DNA of 64,000 nt from the NCBI RefSeq assembly GCF_022539505.1, contig NC_061508.1, positions 260,654,736 through 260,718,735 on the forward strand, written 5' to 3'. This stretch comes from Lolium rigidum (Eukaryota > Streptophyta > Magnoliopsida > Poales > Poaceae). The position numbers and the translations under genes were made by a program. Position 1 is the stretch's first letter. The number at the start of each line of letters is the position of its first letter. Shown here piece by piece: positions 46,170 to 56,786 of the stretch. The notes under the pieces are model-generated. The model saw nothing but the letters and a program-made list of their open reading frames with translations, ran no database searches and was not told the DNA's origin.

Positions 46170-46571
46170 ATGGCTTCCATCGTATGTCTAACACCCCGGG
46201 AGGCGGAGGCACTTTGCGCCTCGAACTACCCCTGCCCGCCCGGCTACCGCGTCCCGACCGACTGGTTGCTGAGCGTCGGAGGCGTACCGGTCCCTCCTAT
46301 CCCTCTTGGTGTGCCACGCGAGATGGCCATCACGAACCACTACTATTTCGAGCTCACGCCTGAGCAGCGGAGGAATCCCCGGTGGCATCCCGACTACAGC
46401 CCGACTTGGGACAGCTTCTTCATCAATCGGCGTGAGAGGGCGGTTGCCAGGTACGAGGAGGACGGCCCGCCTCCTTCAAACTTCAACGAGGCCGGCCGTC
46501 GGATGTGGTGGCGCGGCCGGACTCTCCAGAGCGTCATGGCCTATCGTGGCCCCCGCCTGCGCTACCCTTAA
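46170..46571 (+). CDS. CACTA passenger ORF, unknown function
   Basis: This intact frame of 133 residues starts at ATG 46170 shortly after the TATA box. It opens MASIVCLTPREAEALCASNY, then PCPPGYRVP, VPVPPIPLGVPR, ELTPEQRRNPRWHPDYSPTW, and a C-terminal GRRMWWRGRTLQSVMAY. It is rich in Pro, Arg and Trp. Related proteins are common as passengers in Triticeae CACTA elements, as far as I recall, but no domain or function is known to me. It is soluble, with no membrane segment. It lies between the transposase gene and the AP2-like ORF, which runs the other way. It may have been retained because it helps the element, or simply be a captured host sequence. Confidence 0.55.
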   Translation: MASIVCLTPREAEALCASNYPCPPGYRVPTDWLLSVGGVPVPPIPLGVPREMAITNHYYFELTPEQRRNPRWHPDYSPTWDSFFINRRERAVARYEEDGPPPSNFNEAGRRMWWRGRTLQSVMAYRGPRLRYP

Positions 46572-46906
46572 TCCCAGCCCACACGTGCTCACCCGCCGAG
46601 GTTGGACAACCGCGACCCCGATGCTAGCGACGATGACGTCGACGACTATGATGACTACAGTGGCGACTATTATAGGGCTAGGCACGACTATGATTGAATG
46701 GCTCCAACATTCGAATCTGGCCATGTATCTTAATTTTCAGTTGAGCTCTGTACTTTAATTTCAGTTCAGTCGTAATAAATTTCGTGTCAACCACTTTATT
46801 GAACAAAAACAACCGTCAACGACTTTATAAACTAAATTTAAACTAATAGAACCGACAACGACTTTATTGAAATTACAATAAAATAGATAAATTACTAGTC
46901 TAGTCT

Positions 46907-47431
46907 CTACTCGTCGTCGGAGGTTGTCTCCGTCCAAATGTCATCCCACCGAGGGTCGTTTTCGGTCCAAGTTGTATTCGGGTTCTCGAGCTCGAAGGTG
47001 GCGACGGCCCGACGGTGGCGCCTGTTGGACCTGCGTTGTGCCCTAAGGATTGCGAAGAACGCGTCGGTGTTGTCGACGTCGTTGGGGAACTGCGCCCTCC
47101 ACTGGCGCATCAACTGCTCGTCGTGCTCGGCGATGGCGATCCTGCGCTGCACCTGGCGGTGCCGGCGACGGTCCTCGTCGTCGACGAGGCACGGCGGTGG
47201 CGCGAGGAACTCTGCCTCCTCTAGCGATTCAACATCCGGGAAGTTCATGTCGCGCCGTGGCCGCCGAAAACGCCACGCCGCCGCGTCGTAAGCACGCGCC
47301 GCCAGCTCCGGCGTGTTGTACGTGCCGAGGGTGAGGCGGAAGCCACCGGCGCGTATCTCGGCGTAGAACCTACCGCTCGGACGCACTCGAACGCCACGGA
47401 AACCGGACGCCCCTCGACGACGTGGAGGCAT
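46907..47431 (-). CDS. AP2/ERF-domain protein carried by CACTA
   Basis: This intact frame of 174 residues is on the strand opposite to all other genes of the element. Residues 10-66 form an AP2-type DNA-binding domain: FRGVRVRPSGRFYAEIR is the YRG part and ELAARAYDAAAWRFR the RAYD part. The Trp normally preceding xAEIR is Tyr, and the second conserved Trp before LGT is replaced by a LTLGTY sequence, so target contacts may differ from standard ERF proteins. The rest (67-174) is a charged helix-rich region with DEDRRRHRQVQRRIA and a C-terminal acidic Trp-containing segment (WDDIWTETTSDDE) that could be an activation region. A TATA box (CTATATAGAG, minus strand, near 47490) and repeated CACGTGG sites lie upstream. 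This suggests a captured transcription-factor gene; activity is inferred only. Confidence 0.75.
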   Translation of the reverse strand: MPPRRRGASGFRGVRVRPSGRFYAEIRAGGFRLTLGTYNTPELAARAYDAAAWRFRRPRRDMNFPDVESLEEAEFLAPPPCLVDDEDRRRHRQVQRRIAIAEHDEQLMRQWRAQFPNDVDNTDAFFAILRAQRRSNRRHRRAVATFELENPNTTWTENDPRWDDIWTETTSDDE

Positions 47432-47483
47432 CCCGGAGATGAATGAGCAGAGGCGGTGGAGACGTGTGGTTGCGCCCGCATCG

Positions 47484-47725
47484 TCGCTCTATATAGCGCA
47501 CGCGGGCAGCGACGGGGCGAGGCATGTGGAAGCGGCGGCGACACGTGGCGAGGCACGTGTAAGCTACGGCTACACACGCGGGCAGCGATGGGGCGAGGCA
47601 CGTGGAAGCGGCGGCGACACGTGGCGAGGCACGTGTAAGCCACGGCTACACACGTCGCACGCCGGCAGCGACGGGGCGAGGCGCGTGGAAGAGGCGGCGA
47701 CACGTGGCGAGGTGAAACCTTACTC
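47484..47725 (-). promoter_or_regulatory. Putative AP2 promoter with G-box-like tandem repeats
   Basis: A TATA box on the minus strand lies about 55 bp before the AP2 start. Behind it, three units of 76-83 bp (near 47504, 47580 and 47663) repeat GGGGCGAGGCACGTGGAAGC and GACACGTGGCGAGG words, giving at least five CACGTG or ACACGTGG G-box-like sites. G-boxes bind bZIP and bHLH factors in plants; use here is inferred. Confidence 0.5.
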
Positions 47726-47781
47726 GGTGTCACTCCGCATATCATTAGGGGTGAAACATACACGACTATGTTCATTGTGAG

Positions 47782-50722
47782 ATGCAAATTGTTATATGGA
47801 TGTCATATTCATGTTCATTGTATTTTTCTGACAAATTTTCATATATAAGACTTTTCTATTTGATTTACCATTTAAAAGTTATTGAAATAAGAAAAAACAA
47901 AAAAGAAGGGGACTTGGAACAGGAAGACATTTTCGCGGACATAATCCGCGATGGTACAGAAGCCGATCGAGAAGACCGCGACTCCGGTGATGGAGAAGCC
48001 CGCGACTCCGGTGATGGAGAAGCCCACGGCTCCGGTCATGGAGAAGCCGACGACTCCGGTGATGGAGAAGCCGACGGCTCCGGTGACGGAGAAGCCGACG
48101 GCTCTGGTCATGATGAGGTATTAATGGAATTCTATATGTACATATGTATAGAGGCATTAGTATAGAGGCATTAGTATAGAGGCATTAATGGAATTCTATA
48201 TGTATTCTCTTAGGCCTCCGAAGATAAGATAGAGAAACGAGGGCCGACAAAGAAGTTGGGTAAAAAAGACCACTTCACAATTGAAGCTATATCACCGGAA
48301 GGCCAACCGGTGGTACCCGCGAGTGTCGGAGTGACATTTAAAAATCAGTGCAGAGTTATGGTTAGAGATTGTCTCCCGATCACTATCAGAGAATGGAACA
48401 AGACCAAGAATGTGTCCGAAAATCAGGTTGCCGATAGGTACAAAGACACACTTTTCGGCAACCTCATGGCACATTTCACTTTGCCAGATTTGGGATCGGA
48501 GTCTGAGAATGCTAAGCAGAGGGCGCTAGTGAAGAAATGGGCTCTTAAGAAGATGGGGGAACTTTTCCGGGCGTATAAGAACCGGTTATGGAAAAATTAT
48601 AAGAAAGACAAGAAGCCTCCATTATTCGAGAACTATCTAGCGAAGCAGGAGCATCATTGGGAAGAATTTGTGGAGTACAAAGAATCAGAGGAGGCTGTGA
48701 ACCTGTCCAAGAAAAACAAGAAGAATGCAAGCGAAAAGAAATATCACCATCATACGGGGCGAGGGGGCTACGGAGTAGCCATGCCTAAGTGGGATGCACA
48801 AGAGGCTGAGATGGAGCTGAATGGGATCACTCCAGAACCCACGCGAGAAGGATGGGACATTAGGGCTCAAAATTGGTTCCTCGCGCATGGTTGTGAGTAT
48901 GACATGAAGACAGGGAACATTGTTGAAAGTGACAGCAGGGTTAGGGTACCCAGGAAAAAATGGATTGAAGTGACGACAGATATAAATGCGGGAAAACTAA
49001 AGTTTGCTCCCGATAGAGAGAAAGACTTGCTGATGCTTGTCCTCGGTAATCCTGAGAAGGGAGGACGAACAAGAGGCTTCGGCCCTAGTGTTCCGTGGTC
49101 GCTTGGGTTTCCGGCCGACGCGGAGACTTATAGAAGCCGAGCGAGAGCTAAACAACGCCAGCTGGAGGTGCAGAATGACCGGATGGCCGAGTTCCAACGC
49201 CGACTTGACCAGCAGCAGCGGGAGCTTCAGCAGCAGCAGCGGGAGATAAATGAACTAAAACGACAGCGCCCGCCAGATAATACCGCTGGCATATCTCAGC
49301 GACGAGACATCAGCGTGGCCGACTCGGAGGCCCCTCCTACACGGATGATGATAGATGCCGGTCCTGGCGACCCCTTGGATGGAATCAAGGAGCAAACACC
49401 TTGTGATCTCCATGAGGTGTTCAGGAAGGTGTCTGTTAAGGTGGCGGTCGGCTATGTCTTACCGGCATTTGGACCTGAAGGTGAGCCGGCAACATGGCAT
49501 GGCAATCCGATTCCAGCTGGCTATGCTCGTGTCAGGGTGGATTCAGTTGTCCCATCGTGGGAGACATTGGAGCTCGAAATCCCTGGAGGTGATGGGGGGC
49601 TTACACTCAGAGAGGTGCTGGGAGAAATCATTCTCTGGGAAAAGAAGAACATCGAGCTGCCGGGCTGGGTAGCCCCTAGTACCGGTCGTCCCAGCAGGTC
49701 ACCATCACCTCCTCCGGGTGATCGCAGGCCACCATCACCTCCTCCTACCGATCACATGTCGCCACCATCACCCCGTGGGTACGACGTCGACCACGACATC
49801 GGTAGTCCATCTCCATCTCCAGCGCCGCCGCCTCCGCCCACTAAGACTCGGAATGCACCCAGCCGGAAGCGTTTCAAGAGTCCTGTCCGCAAGATGTCGC
49901 CCCTCCCAAAAGTACCAAAGGTTCCTCCCCCCCCCCCGTCCTTACGATCGTACTGAGGAGGAAAATGATGCCATTGTTAAGAAATACAATTATGATTTTT
50001 TTCATAAGCCAAAACCTCCAGCGCCAGAGCCATACACAGAGAAGCAAATAGAATATGCTACTAGTTTTCTGAACACACCATCGCAGTATGAGTTACACGA
50101 GAAGAAGGATGACTATACACGCACTCTTGCGAAGGTAATTGACCATAAGAAGGATGAAAAGGCTAAGGAGAAGGACATTGCTGGCACGAGCAAATCATCA
50201 GCTAGAAGTGCAGCCGAGAAAAAGTCAAGTTCAGCAAGTGCACCCCTCAAGGCCAAGCAAACGACAAAAGGCAGAAAGAGAAAGGAAGTTCCCCTCCTCG
50301 GAGATCAGCCCAAACAATCGATCCCAGCACTCAAAGTGTTTAATGTTCCCAAGGTGTACCAGGAACATGGTGGTCTCGATATGGAAGAAGCTGCAAGGCT
50401 AGCGGCTTCCTGTTCAGTTACCGTGGAGGAATTGCTGTCTGCAGCAGATGCTGCACTACCCACTGCTGATATAGCTCCTAAATTTGTCTACGGGGCCGAC
50501 TTGGTCAGCAGAGAGCAGCTGCATAAACTGCCAACACATATGCGGAATTTGCATCAGTGGTACCTTGATGCATGCAAGGAGAACATAATGTACATCGTGG
50601 CGAGTATACCATGGGAATATTACTACCGAAAGGAGGAGATCCATATTGAGATGAATGAACTCTGGCAGTTATTCAATCTAGATACCCTCGACAAATCTCT
50701 CATGAGTTGCTATTGCTTGTAA
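47782..50722 (+). pseudogene. TNPA-type CACTA protein, broken
   Basis: The first exon (ending near 48116) has a 24-bp repeat encoding six SGDGEA-type octapeptides. After an intron, the frame from about 48212 holds a plant transposase (Ptta/En/Spm, TNPA-like) region with EWNKTKNVSENQVADRYKD, WALKKMGELFRAYKNRLW and AMPKWDAQEAEM, then a Gln/Arg coiled coil (RRLDQQQRELQQQQREINEL) and a Pro-rich linker. The frame is lost in a C homopolymer near 49927-49937. The next frame continues YDRTEEENDAIVKKYNY up to a GTAAG donor near 50720, leading into protease exons. TNPA-like proteins bind the subterminal repeats to aid excision. One homopolymer frameshift, possibly a sequencing error, is the only break seen. 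Confidence 0.8.
47977..48116 (+). repeat. 24-bp coding repeat, six units
   Basis: GACTCCGGTGATGGAGAAGC and four further bases repeat six times with a few changes, encoding DSGDGEA-type octapeptides in the acidic N-terminus of the TNPA-like protein. Confidence 0.9.
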
Positions 50723-50811
50723 GTTGTTAACTACATATAAGTTCATTTTCATTCAGTTCATGTTCGTTTTCATTGCATATACTCATTATATCTTATGTGT
50801 TCTCTTATGCA

Positions 50812-51358
50812 GACTGAAGATCAGTGAATGCAAAAGTAATAATATTATCAATGTTGGGTTTATTGACCCAGATAAAATACATGCTGAAACGGTAAAGCAT
50901 AAACGCGAAGAAACGGGGGGAAACCTACTAAGGTTTTTGGGGGAGCAATATTTCTGTGATTCAATATTGTTTCCTTATAACTACGAGTGAGAGTCTTAAT
51001 GATCTTTTATGCACATTCAATTTTTCTTACTCGATGTTAAGTGTAATTCCTGACGTATATGCATAACATGTGCAGCTTCCACTGGATTCTACTAGACATT
51101 CAACCTGATAAGGAAATAGTTGAAGTAAGAGACCCACTGAGTAGAGGCGTGGACGGGTTCCACGACTTGCAGAAGTTGCTCCAAGTGTAATTTCCTTCAT
51201 CGCCGCGCTTTATCTTTCGTGAGATATCAATTAATTATCCACTCATTCAATCATTCTTTTGCCTGGCAGAGCTTGGCAAGCTTTGAAGAATCATCATAAG
51301 GAGATTACCTGGGCAAAGAAGCTAACATTTACTCCTGTACCGTGCCCCAGCAGCCACA
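50812..51358 (+). pseudogene. Ulp1-like (C48) protease exons, truncated
   Basis: The exons follow the TNPA-like region. The first starts LKISECKSNN after TTATGCAG and ends near 50986. The second (51076-51184) encodes DFHWILLDIQPDKEIVEVRD, with the expected catalytic His (FHW) and Asp (VRDPLS). The third begins at 51270 (AWQALKNHHKEITW) and breaks off at about 51358 within PQQPQGT. In this family the catalytic Cys comes only a few residues later, so the active site is incomplete. These SUMO-protease-like domains commonly ride in plant CACTA and MULE elements; their natural substrate is unclear. Unrelated repeat sequence follows directly. Confidence 0.82.
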
Positions 51359-51360
51359 AG

Positions 51361-51452
51361 GGACGACCAAAATACACGGACGAATCCAAGGAAACGCTTC
51401 TCCCTTTATTATTATTAGGTATAGGTATAGAGTCCGTGTGTTTTGGTCGTCC
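51361..51452. repeat. 22-bp inverted repeat at CACTA break
   Basis: GGACGACCAAAATACACGGAC (51361 on) and GTCCGTGTGTTTTGGTCGTCC (51432 on) are inverted copies with one mismatch. Between them is CTTTATTATTATTAGGTATAG, a tail also seen near 54483-54502. Confidence 0.85.
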
Positions 51453-52873
51453 GTCGTGTTTCCTTCGTCCGTTGTCGCGTGATTGTTTCTTTCGCTCGTC
51501 AAATTCCTACGTCACCTAATCGTATAAGATCTGGTCTCCGTGCTTGGTCCGGAAGAGTCGTCCGTGCTTGATCCGGCAAAGATCCGTCCAGATCAACGTA
51601 ACCCCTATGTTATACGCTAACATATATACACACCGGTTGACCGAGAGTTCAGGAATTGATCGATCTCGACGACGAGCGTCACGGCTCGCATGAACAAGGA
51701 GGAAGCCTATCGAGAAACCAGCGAGGCACTACAATCGTGAGGTTGTGCTGCCATGGTCGATCGACGCCGGAGCACCGACGGCTCCGCCGAGGATGGCTGA
51801 GATGGAGTGCAAGGACGCACTCCACGGAGCCGAAGAGGGTAGGGAATAGGAGGAGCACGACCCATTGCCGATGGCCTCTGTCCGATCGAACACCGCCGGC
51901 CCACGGAGGGAAACAACCGCTGCGCCAGAAGCCTCCTCCTCGCCCACCACACGCAAGAGAAGGTCGCAACTGGGACTGGCGGATCGATCGACGGCGAACT
52001 CGCGGATTCTCTTTCGGGAAACCATCTACAATCGCAGAAGCCACTCGATCAAGCAGCTCAATGGATCGTTAGTGTGAGACTTAGGGCCCCACCGGCCGGC
52101 ATCGGCAGAGGCGCATCGATGCGGGGTGTGATGTTGTATGTGCAGACGAAGGAAATAGACCACGGAAAGACGTTGTATGTGCAGACGAGAAAAGCAGTCC
52201 ACCGGAACATCCTGCTGACGCCCGACAGTCGTTTTCGATTACCCCGCGCGAGATGAGACTTGGGAGCCGGCCGCACACTCTCCTCTCTCTAGGATCTGCT
52301 TCTGCCTGGAATCACTGCTGCCTTTGCACAACCCACGGGTGATGCGTGGTTGAAGCCGATGGTTGCCTCTGGCTGCAGATGAAGAATCATTTTGTCGGAG
52401 CCGGTGGCAGGTAGAAGAGCTTAGTTCGCCCTTGGTGAAGACCGAAGAGAAACCACTCCTCGAGTATAGGATATTATTTACATGTCCATGACATTATATT
52501 ACTCAAGTGAACTTGTAATCTCCATGATTTTGTGAAGTCATAGCAGCATTATTTTGTGTGGATTTCACGGTTACATGGATTAGCACTGGAAATTTAAAGA
52601 TTTTCTGATAGTACTTTTTTTTGTTTGCGCTACTTCTGAGAACTCGAAATCCTAGACATTCTGATCTTCCGTGTGCTTCCCTAGCTCTTCACGTTTTATT
52701 TTATTTGTGTACATATTCAATTTGACGTTCATAAGCCAGATTATCTGGTGCATGATTTCTGTGAGGCAAACAAAATATCCAAGTTGTATTTTCACCAACA
52801 TATAACTTCGGTGTACGGCAACAAATTGCATTAAGTTCTCGGGTTTAGTCGTTTCGATACAATTATTAGTTTA
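51453..52873. other. Unclassified repeat-like DNA
   Basis: Several short overlapping frames occur on both strands at 51650-52280, none convincing. A 26-bp word (GTTGTATGTGCAGACGA, part) is repeated at 52132 and 52169. The last 500 bp are AT-rich. Confidence 0.4.
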
Positions 52874-55096
52874 TACTAGGAAATATGCCCGCGCGTTGCA
52901 GCGGAAGAGAACCCAACCACCACTTGCTTGGATCAACAGCCTCACCGATTGTGGCGTCTTACTGATTTACTTCAAACTAAAAACTGTCGCCTCCTTCAAG
53001 AAAAAAGTACCGAATGTGTGCATCTGCCTCTGCTGCAAAAACAAATTGCACAAAACAAATTGACTGAACTTGTCGACCTTGCCGGCTTGGCTAATTCTTC
53101 GAGAAGTAGATAATGATAATTATCTATTTACAGGTAAATAGATGATGTTAATTAGATGTAACAATGATTACTTTAAAAGCACAAATCTAGTACTGTGATA
53201 TTTTCATCTTTAAAATGTTGAGTCGCACACTGAGCAGCAAGAACCTGTTATGTGATATTTGCACATGTTGAAAAGTTCAAAATCAAATAATTATCCGTAA
53301 TTAATGCAATAATTTTAGACAAAATAACATGGGATTGATGTTACCTAGACGGATTGAATAGATTGGCGGATAATTACCATCTACCAAGCTGCAAAATCTT
53401 GCTCAAACATCACAAGATTTCTCCTGCATGTTTCAAAGCAAAAAACGTTTGTGTTATATGCTACAAGCTACACGGATTGCCACAAATCTCGTTTATTTAC
53501 GAAGAAAAGGATCTGAACCACCACCGCTCCTGTACACATCTAGTTAGCTACCCTTGGCTTATCTCTGTCAGTGATAGTTCTCTGGACTGTTTCTATATTA
53601 TCATGCTCAGCCATATCCGTACGTCCCCAGTTTTCCCGTTTACCGAAAATTCTACCCTTGGCGTTATGGCACTTGATCCGCTGGTTGTGGCAGCAGGTCT
53701 CCATGCCCGCGCACGTGCATGCACTGGCCTCCTCAATACCTCTAATCGAAGTAGATTTTGGGACGCTGCTGCTGTTGGTGTGCCGCAAGGCTGCGGCCCC
53801 TCCGGTCGCGACATTCGACGTGCCGGCGACGAACGAGTTGCAGCACCCCACGTCTGATAATTGGTTGAGAAGGTTCGTGCCATGGACCAGGCTGCAATTT
53901 CCGATGCAGTAGCTGCTGCTCCGTGTGCCTGCGGCACCGCGTCGTGATCTTGCTGCAGACAGTCCAACTTCAACGCTGAACGCCAAATATGCAGAAGAGC
54001 GGCTGGAAATCACATGCTGAGCGGAAGCGACGAAGTAGACACCGTCAGCCACGCCATCGTTGGCCAAGGCTGCGGAAGATACGTCCCTGCGAAGCCGCAA
54101 GTTGATCCAGTAGCAGAAGAGATCGACGAACCGATTCCCGTAGAATGCCGCTATAGAAAAATTTCACCGGGCACTCGCGCCGCCACTTGCGGACAGGAGA
54201 ACATCTTTCGTCGTCGTTAATCTCGCCTCCTCGATCTCACGTCTCTCTTCGACCTCGATCTCACCCGTATATATACCACCAGGGTGTGGAGAGGTAGGCA
54301 TCGCTCCCTATATATATAGGAAAGCCTATGCCAGATCGATTAGAGTTCGTTTTTCCCACGACAGCCTAAACCAATGGAACCCGGTGATTAATTTTCTCGA
54401 TCGGTAGCTACTAAAGCGGACGAAAACGTAAAACAAAACGGACCAAAGCGTCTTTCGACGGACCAACAAGAAACCTTATTTTCTTTATTATTAGGTATAG
54501 ATATGTTTCGGTTGACTTCATAACAAATTTAATTAAATGAGTTACTTACCTTAAAAATTACATAATTATCAAAATTTATTATAATAATTCAACATTATTT
54601 TGCAAATCACGGCTTTCATGCTGGTCTTCTTTTTCCAGCAGTGAAAAATCTCCATAGCCAATTCAATAAATATTAAGCTATAGCAACATGCGTTATGGAG
54701 GCACTCGGCTCTGAAGAAGACAGCGATGGCCCATTCGCTCTCTCTCCCAACGTGTCGCCACTTCATGTATGCCCACACTCCATGAAGAGCATCTCAGTGC
54801 TGCGAGCATGGCGATGAAGCCTGAAAAGTGAACCACCGCTAACTAGGGGAAGTACATCTCCAAACGGAGATGTGTCGACTTGCAGCTACTGCAGCGGCAA
54901 GGAAGCAATGTTGTCAGTCCGCCGGGAAAAGAATTTTCAGGATTTGGGAAGAAGATGGAGCAATGGAGGTTCTATTGTGTGCTCATGACTAAATGTACTC
55001 GTATCACATGATGGGGAATCGACATGGCTTTTTTTTGAGAAACGGGAATCAAGATTGTGTTTTACTCCGTTGCAACGCACGGGCTTTGTCCTAGTA
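52874..55096. mobile_element. Element with opposed Helitron-type termini
   Basis: The left end TACTAGGAAATATGCCCGCG CGTTGCAGCGG (written in two parts) and the right end CCGTTGCAACGCACGGGC..TCCTAGTA are inverted relatives. Each alone reads outward as a grass Helitron 3' terminus (GC-rich hairpin, then CTAG followed by T). Either two Helitrons point away from each other, or one unit has inverted ends and a TA duplication. The tail motif CTTTATTATTAGGTATAG occurs inside at 54484. No helicase or transposase is present. Confidence 0.5.
53354..54502. other. Interior of the opposed-terminus element
   Basis: A GC-richer stretch (53680-54230) has overlapping frames on both strands without a recognisable domain. 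A TATA-rich piece (54265-54320) and the TTATTATTAGGTATAG tail follow. No gene is supported. Confidence 0.35.
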
Positions 55097-55319
55097 GATA
55101 TAAAAGTTTGTACACAAAGCAAAGTTGCTTAAGAGGAGCAACTGGCTTAGGCCATAAGCCCAAAAATAAAAAGAACCCCTATCTAAAATTATCTACCGAA
55201 GCAGATAAGTTATGATATTCTTTTGGCCTTGTTAACTAGGACAATTTCATCTTTGAACTTCATCCTTGAACATGTTAGCTATGATAGAGTAAACATACTT
55301 TTTTCTAGGTAAAACTATA
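55097..55319. other. Flank left of the retroposon
   Basis: This is AT-rich sequence ending with AAAACTATA (55311-55319), which is repeated after the retroposon. Confidence 0.5.
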
Positions 55320-55958
55320 CACATAAGTCACGAACCGGTACGGTGCCAAGGGAACCCAGGAGGCGGCGGAAAAAAGGCAAAAAACCCATCTAGGGTTCCG
55401 TCCTCCTCGCCGGCGATACCGCCGGTCCGCTCCGCCTCCGGTGGCCTTCGGGCCTTGGAGGTGTGGTGGATCACGGTCCCTCGTCGGCGGGGAGTTTCTG
55501 TACTTAATTTAGTTTGCTTTTCAGTCTCTTTTTTGGAATGGTGAGACGGCGGCTACATCCTGAAGTCAGAATAAGGTCCTCCCTGCCATATCCTCGCTTT
55601 GGTGGTGCATCTAGCGCTGTCGGAGGGCGCGTGGAGTTGTGTGCCCATCGGATCTGCTGGGATCTGGTCGGTTTTCATGTTTGTTGGTGTGGTTTCATGA
55701 TAGTCTCTTCCAATCTACGGTTGTCATCATTGGTGATGGTTACTGCTCTGGTGCGCTGGTCCTTTGGGACCTTAGCACGACGACTTCCCGTCTGTCTACT
55801 ACAACAAGCTCTACTACGACAAGCTTTGTCTGACTCCGGCGATAGTGTTTGTAGTCGTCGCTAGGTGGTCCGAATACAAATTTGTAATTTTCTTTACTTT
55901 TTAGGTTATTTGTACTACTGTTGATGATTATTAATAGATCGGTGGATTTCTCGCAAAA
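55320..55958 (+). mobile_element. Poly(A)-ended retroposon-like insertion
   Basis: The segment ends CGGTGGATTTCTCGC followed by eight A. AAAACTATA lies on both sides (55311-55319 and 55959-55967), suiting a target duplication from non-LTR retroposition. The first half is GC-rich and leader-like, and the second has only short frames. There is no reverse transcriptase, so it would be SINE-like or a retroposed transcript. The duplication is short and partly A-rich, so chance is possible. Confidence 0.45.
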
Positions 55959-55967
55959 AAAACTATA

Positions 55968-56244
55968 TGTTTATTGAGCAATGGGGACCACAGGGAAATC
56001 CGCTTGCAATTCCTGAAGAACATCAAAAGCTGAAACAAGCCCAGCCAAAGTTCTATTTCTGCCCTCACCGAATTGGCGAGGCAGTGGATAATCTTCACTT
56101 ACCTTCAATCTACTTTTACAAATTTGTAAACTCTATCTCAACTAGCTGGAGATCACTCCCAGACGACAGCAACCTAAACGTCCTTGGTTTTGTGACCTCC
56201 GGCTCGAGTTCTTCCTTGTTCGGATCCGCCTGTTCCCGGACAAG
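55968..56244 (+). other. Open protein-like stretch, unassigned
   Basis: A frame beginning MFIEQWGPQGNPLAIPEEHQ and running through KFYFCPHRIGEAVDNLHLPS looks more protein-like than its neighbours, with balanced composition. It lies directly after the retroposon. It could be an exon of an old gene broken by the retroposon on its left and the Harbinger element on its right. I do not recognise it. Confidence 0.25.
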
Positions 56245-56704
56245 TGAGAGCATGTCCAGCCATCTCCCCGACGAGGTACCCAGGACGCCTTTTTTCATTC
56301 GGATGGACGAAAACGGCTCAGCCGCGTCCCCGGCTCCTCGTTTTCGTCCGGATTATGCCTTTCATCTGTTCGGAGAGCACAGGCCATCCCCGGCCCCCCG
56401 GGAGCGCTCGGGGACTCCGAACGAGAGAAAAGCGGGGATGGGCCCGCTCTATCGGCGAAAGAACAGACGAACCCCACCACTTTGTCGATGCAAATCCCTC
56501 CTCCCCTCCCATTGCTCTCTCGCCGCTGGCACCACCCCTCGCCAATCCGCCGGCGGGTTGCCTCAACTCCGCCGTTCCTCCACCCAACAGCCTATATTCT
56601 GCCGCCCGTCGTGCCCTCTGCCTATTTTCCACCATCGGGCAGCTCCCTCGCGTCGCTCCTCGTCGACACACCCGGCAGGTGTTCGTCCAATTGTCTGGCC
56701 GGAC

Positions 56705-56786
56705 ATGGACTCCGACGAGGAGGAGCAGATGTTCGCTGAGCTTCTTGAAGAAGAAACGGCAGCCGCCGCCCAAGACGAGGACCCTT
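56705..56786 (+). pseudogene. Harbinger transposase N-terminal fragment
   Basis: ATG 56705 opens MDSDEEEQMFAELLEEETAA followed by a short Ala/Asp-rich piece, the acidic start typical of grass Harbinger nuclease proteins. After about 27 residues it is cut by Gypsy gag sequence in the other orientation. The catalytic DDE domain is absent. Confidence 0.65.

Larger units (their letters stand above)
41826..51358 (+). mobile_element. Large CACTA transposon, right end lost
   Basis: The left end CACTAGTGGAAAATAGGGC is followed by subterminal inverted motifs TTTGTCGCGGGTCGTAATACG and their complements (41866-42025; part quoted). Inside are a TNP2-type transposase region, two passenger ORFs and a TNPA/Ulp1-type region, the full gene set of large grass CACTA elements. 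The coding sequence stops abruptly near 51358 inside the protease domain, where unrelated sequence begins. No matching CACTAGTGG-type right terminus exists in the window, so the element is truncated or its rest lies elsewhere. Confidence 0.9.

Noticed and set aside
47050..47787. Plus-strand and second minus-strand Arg-rich frames around the AP2 ORF
   Set aside because: They are shadows of the AP2 coding region and of its promoter repeats.
53354..54220. Candidate protein frames on both strands
   Set aside because: Cys/His/Arg-rich composition without motifs, overlapping antisense frames, and location between transposon termini.
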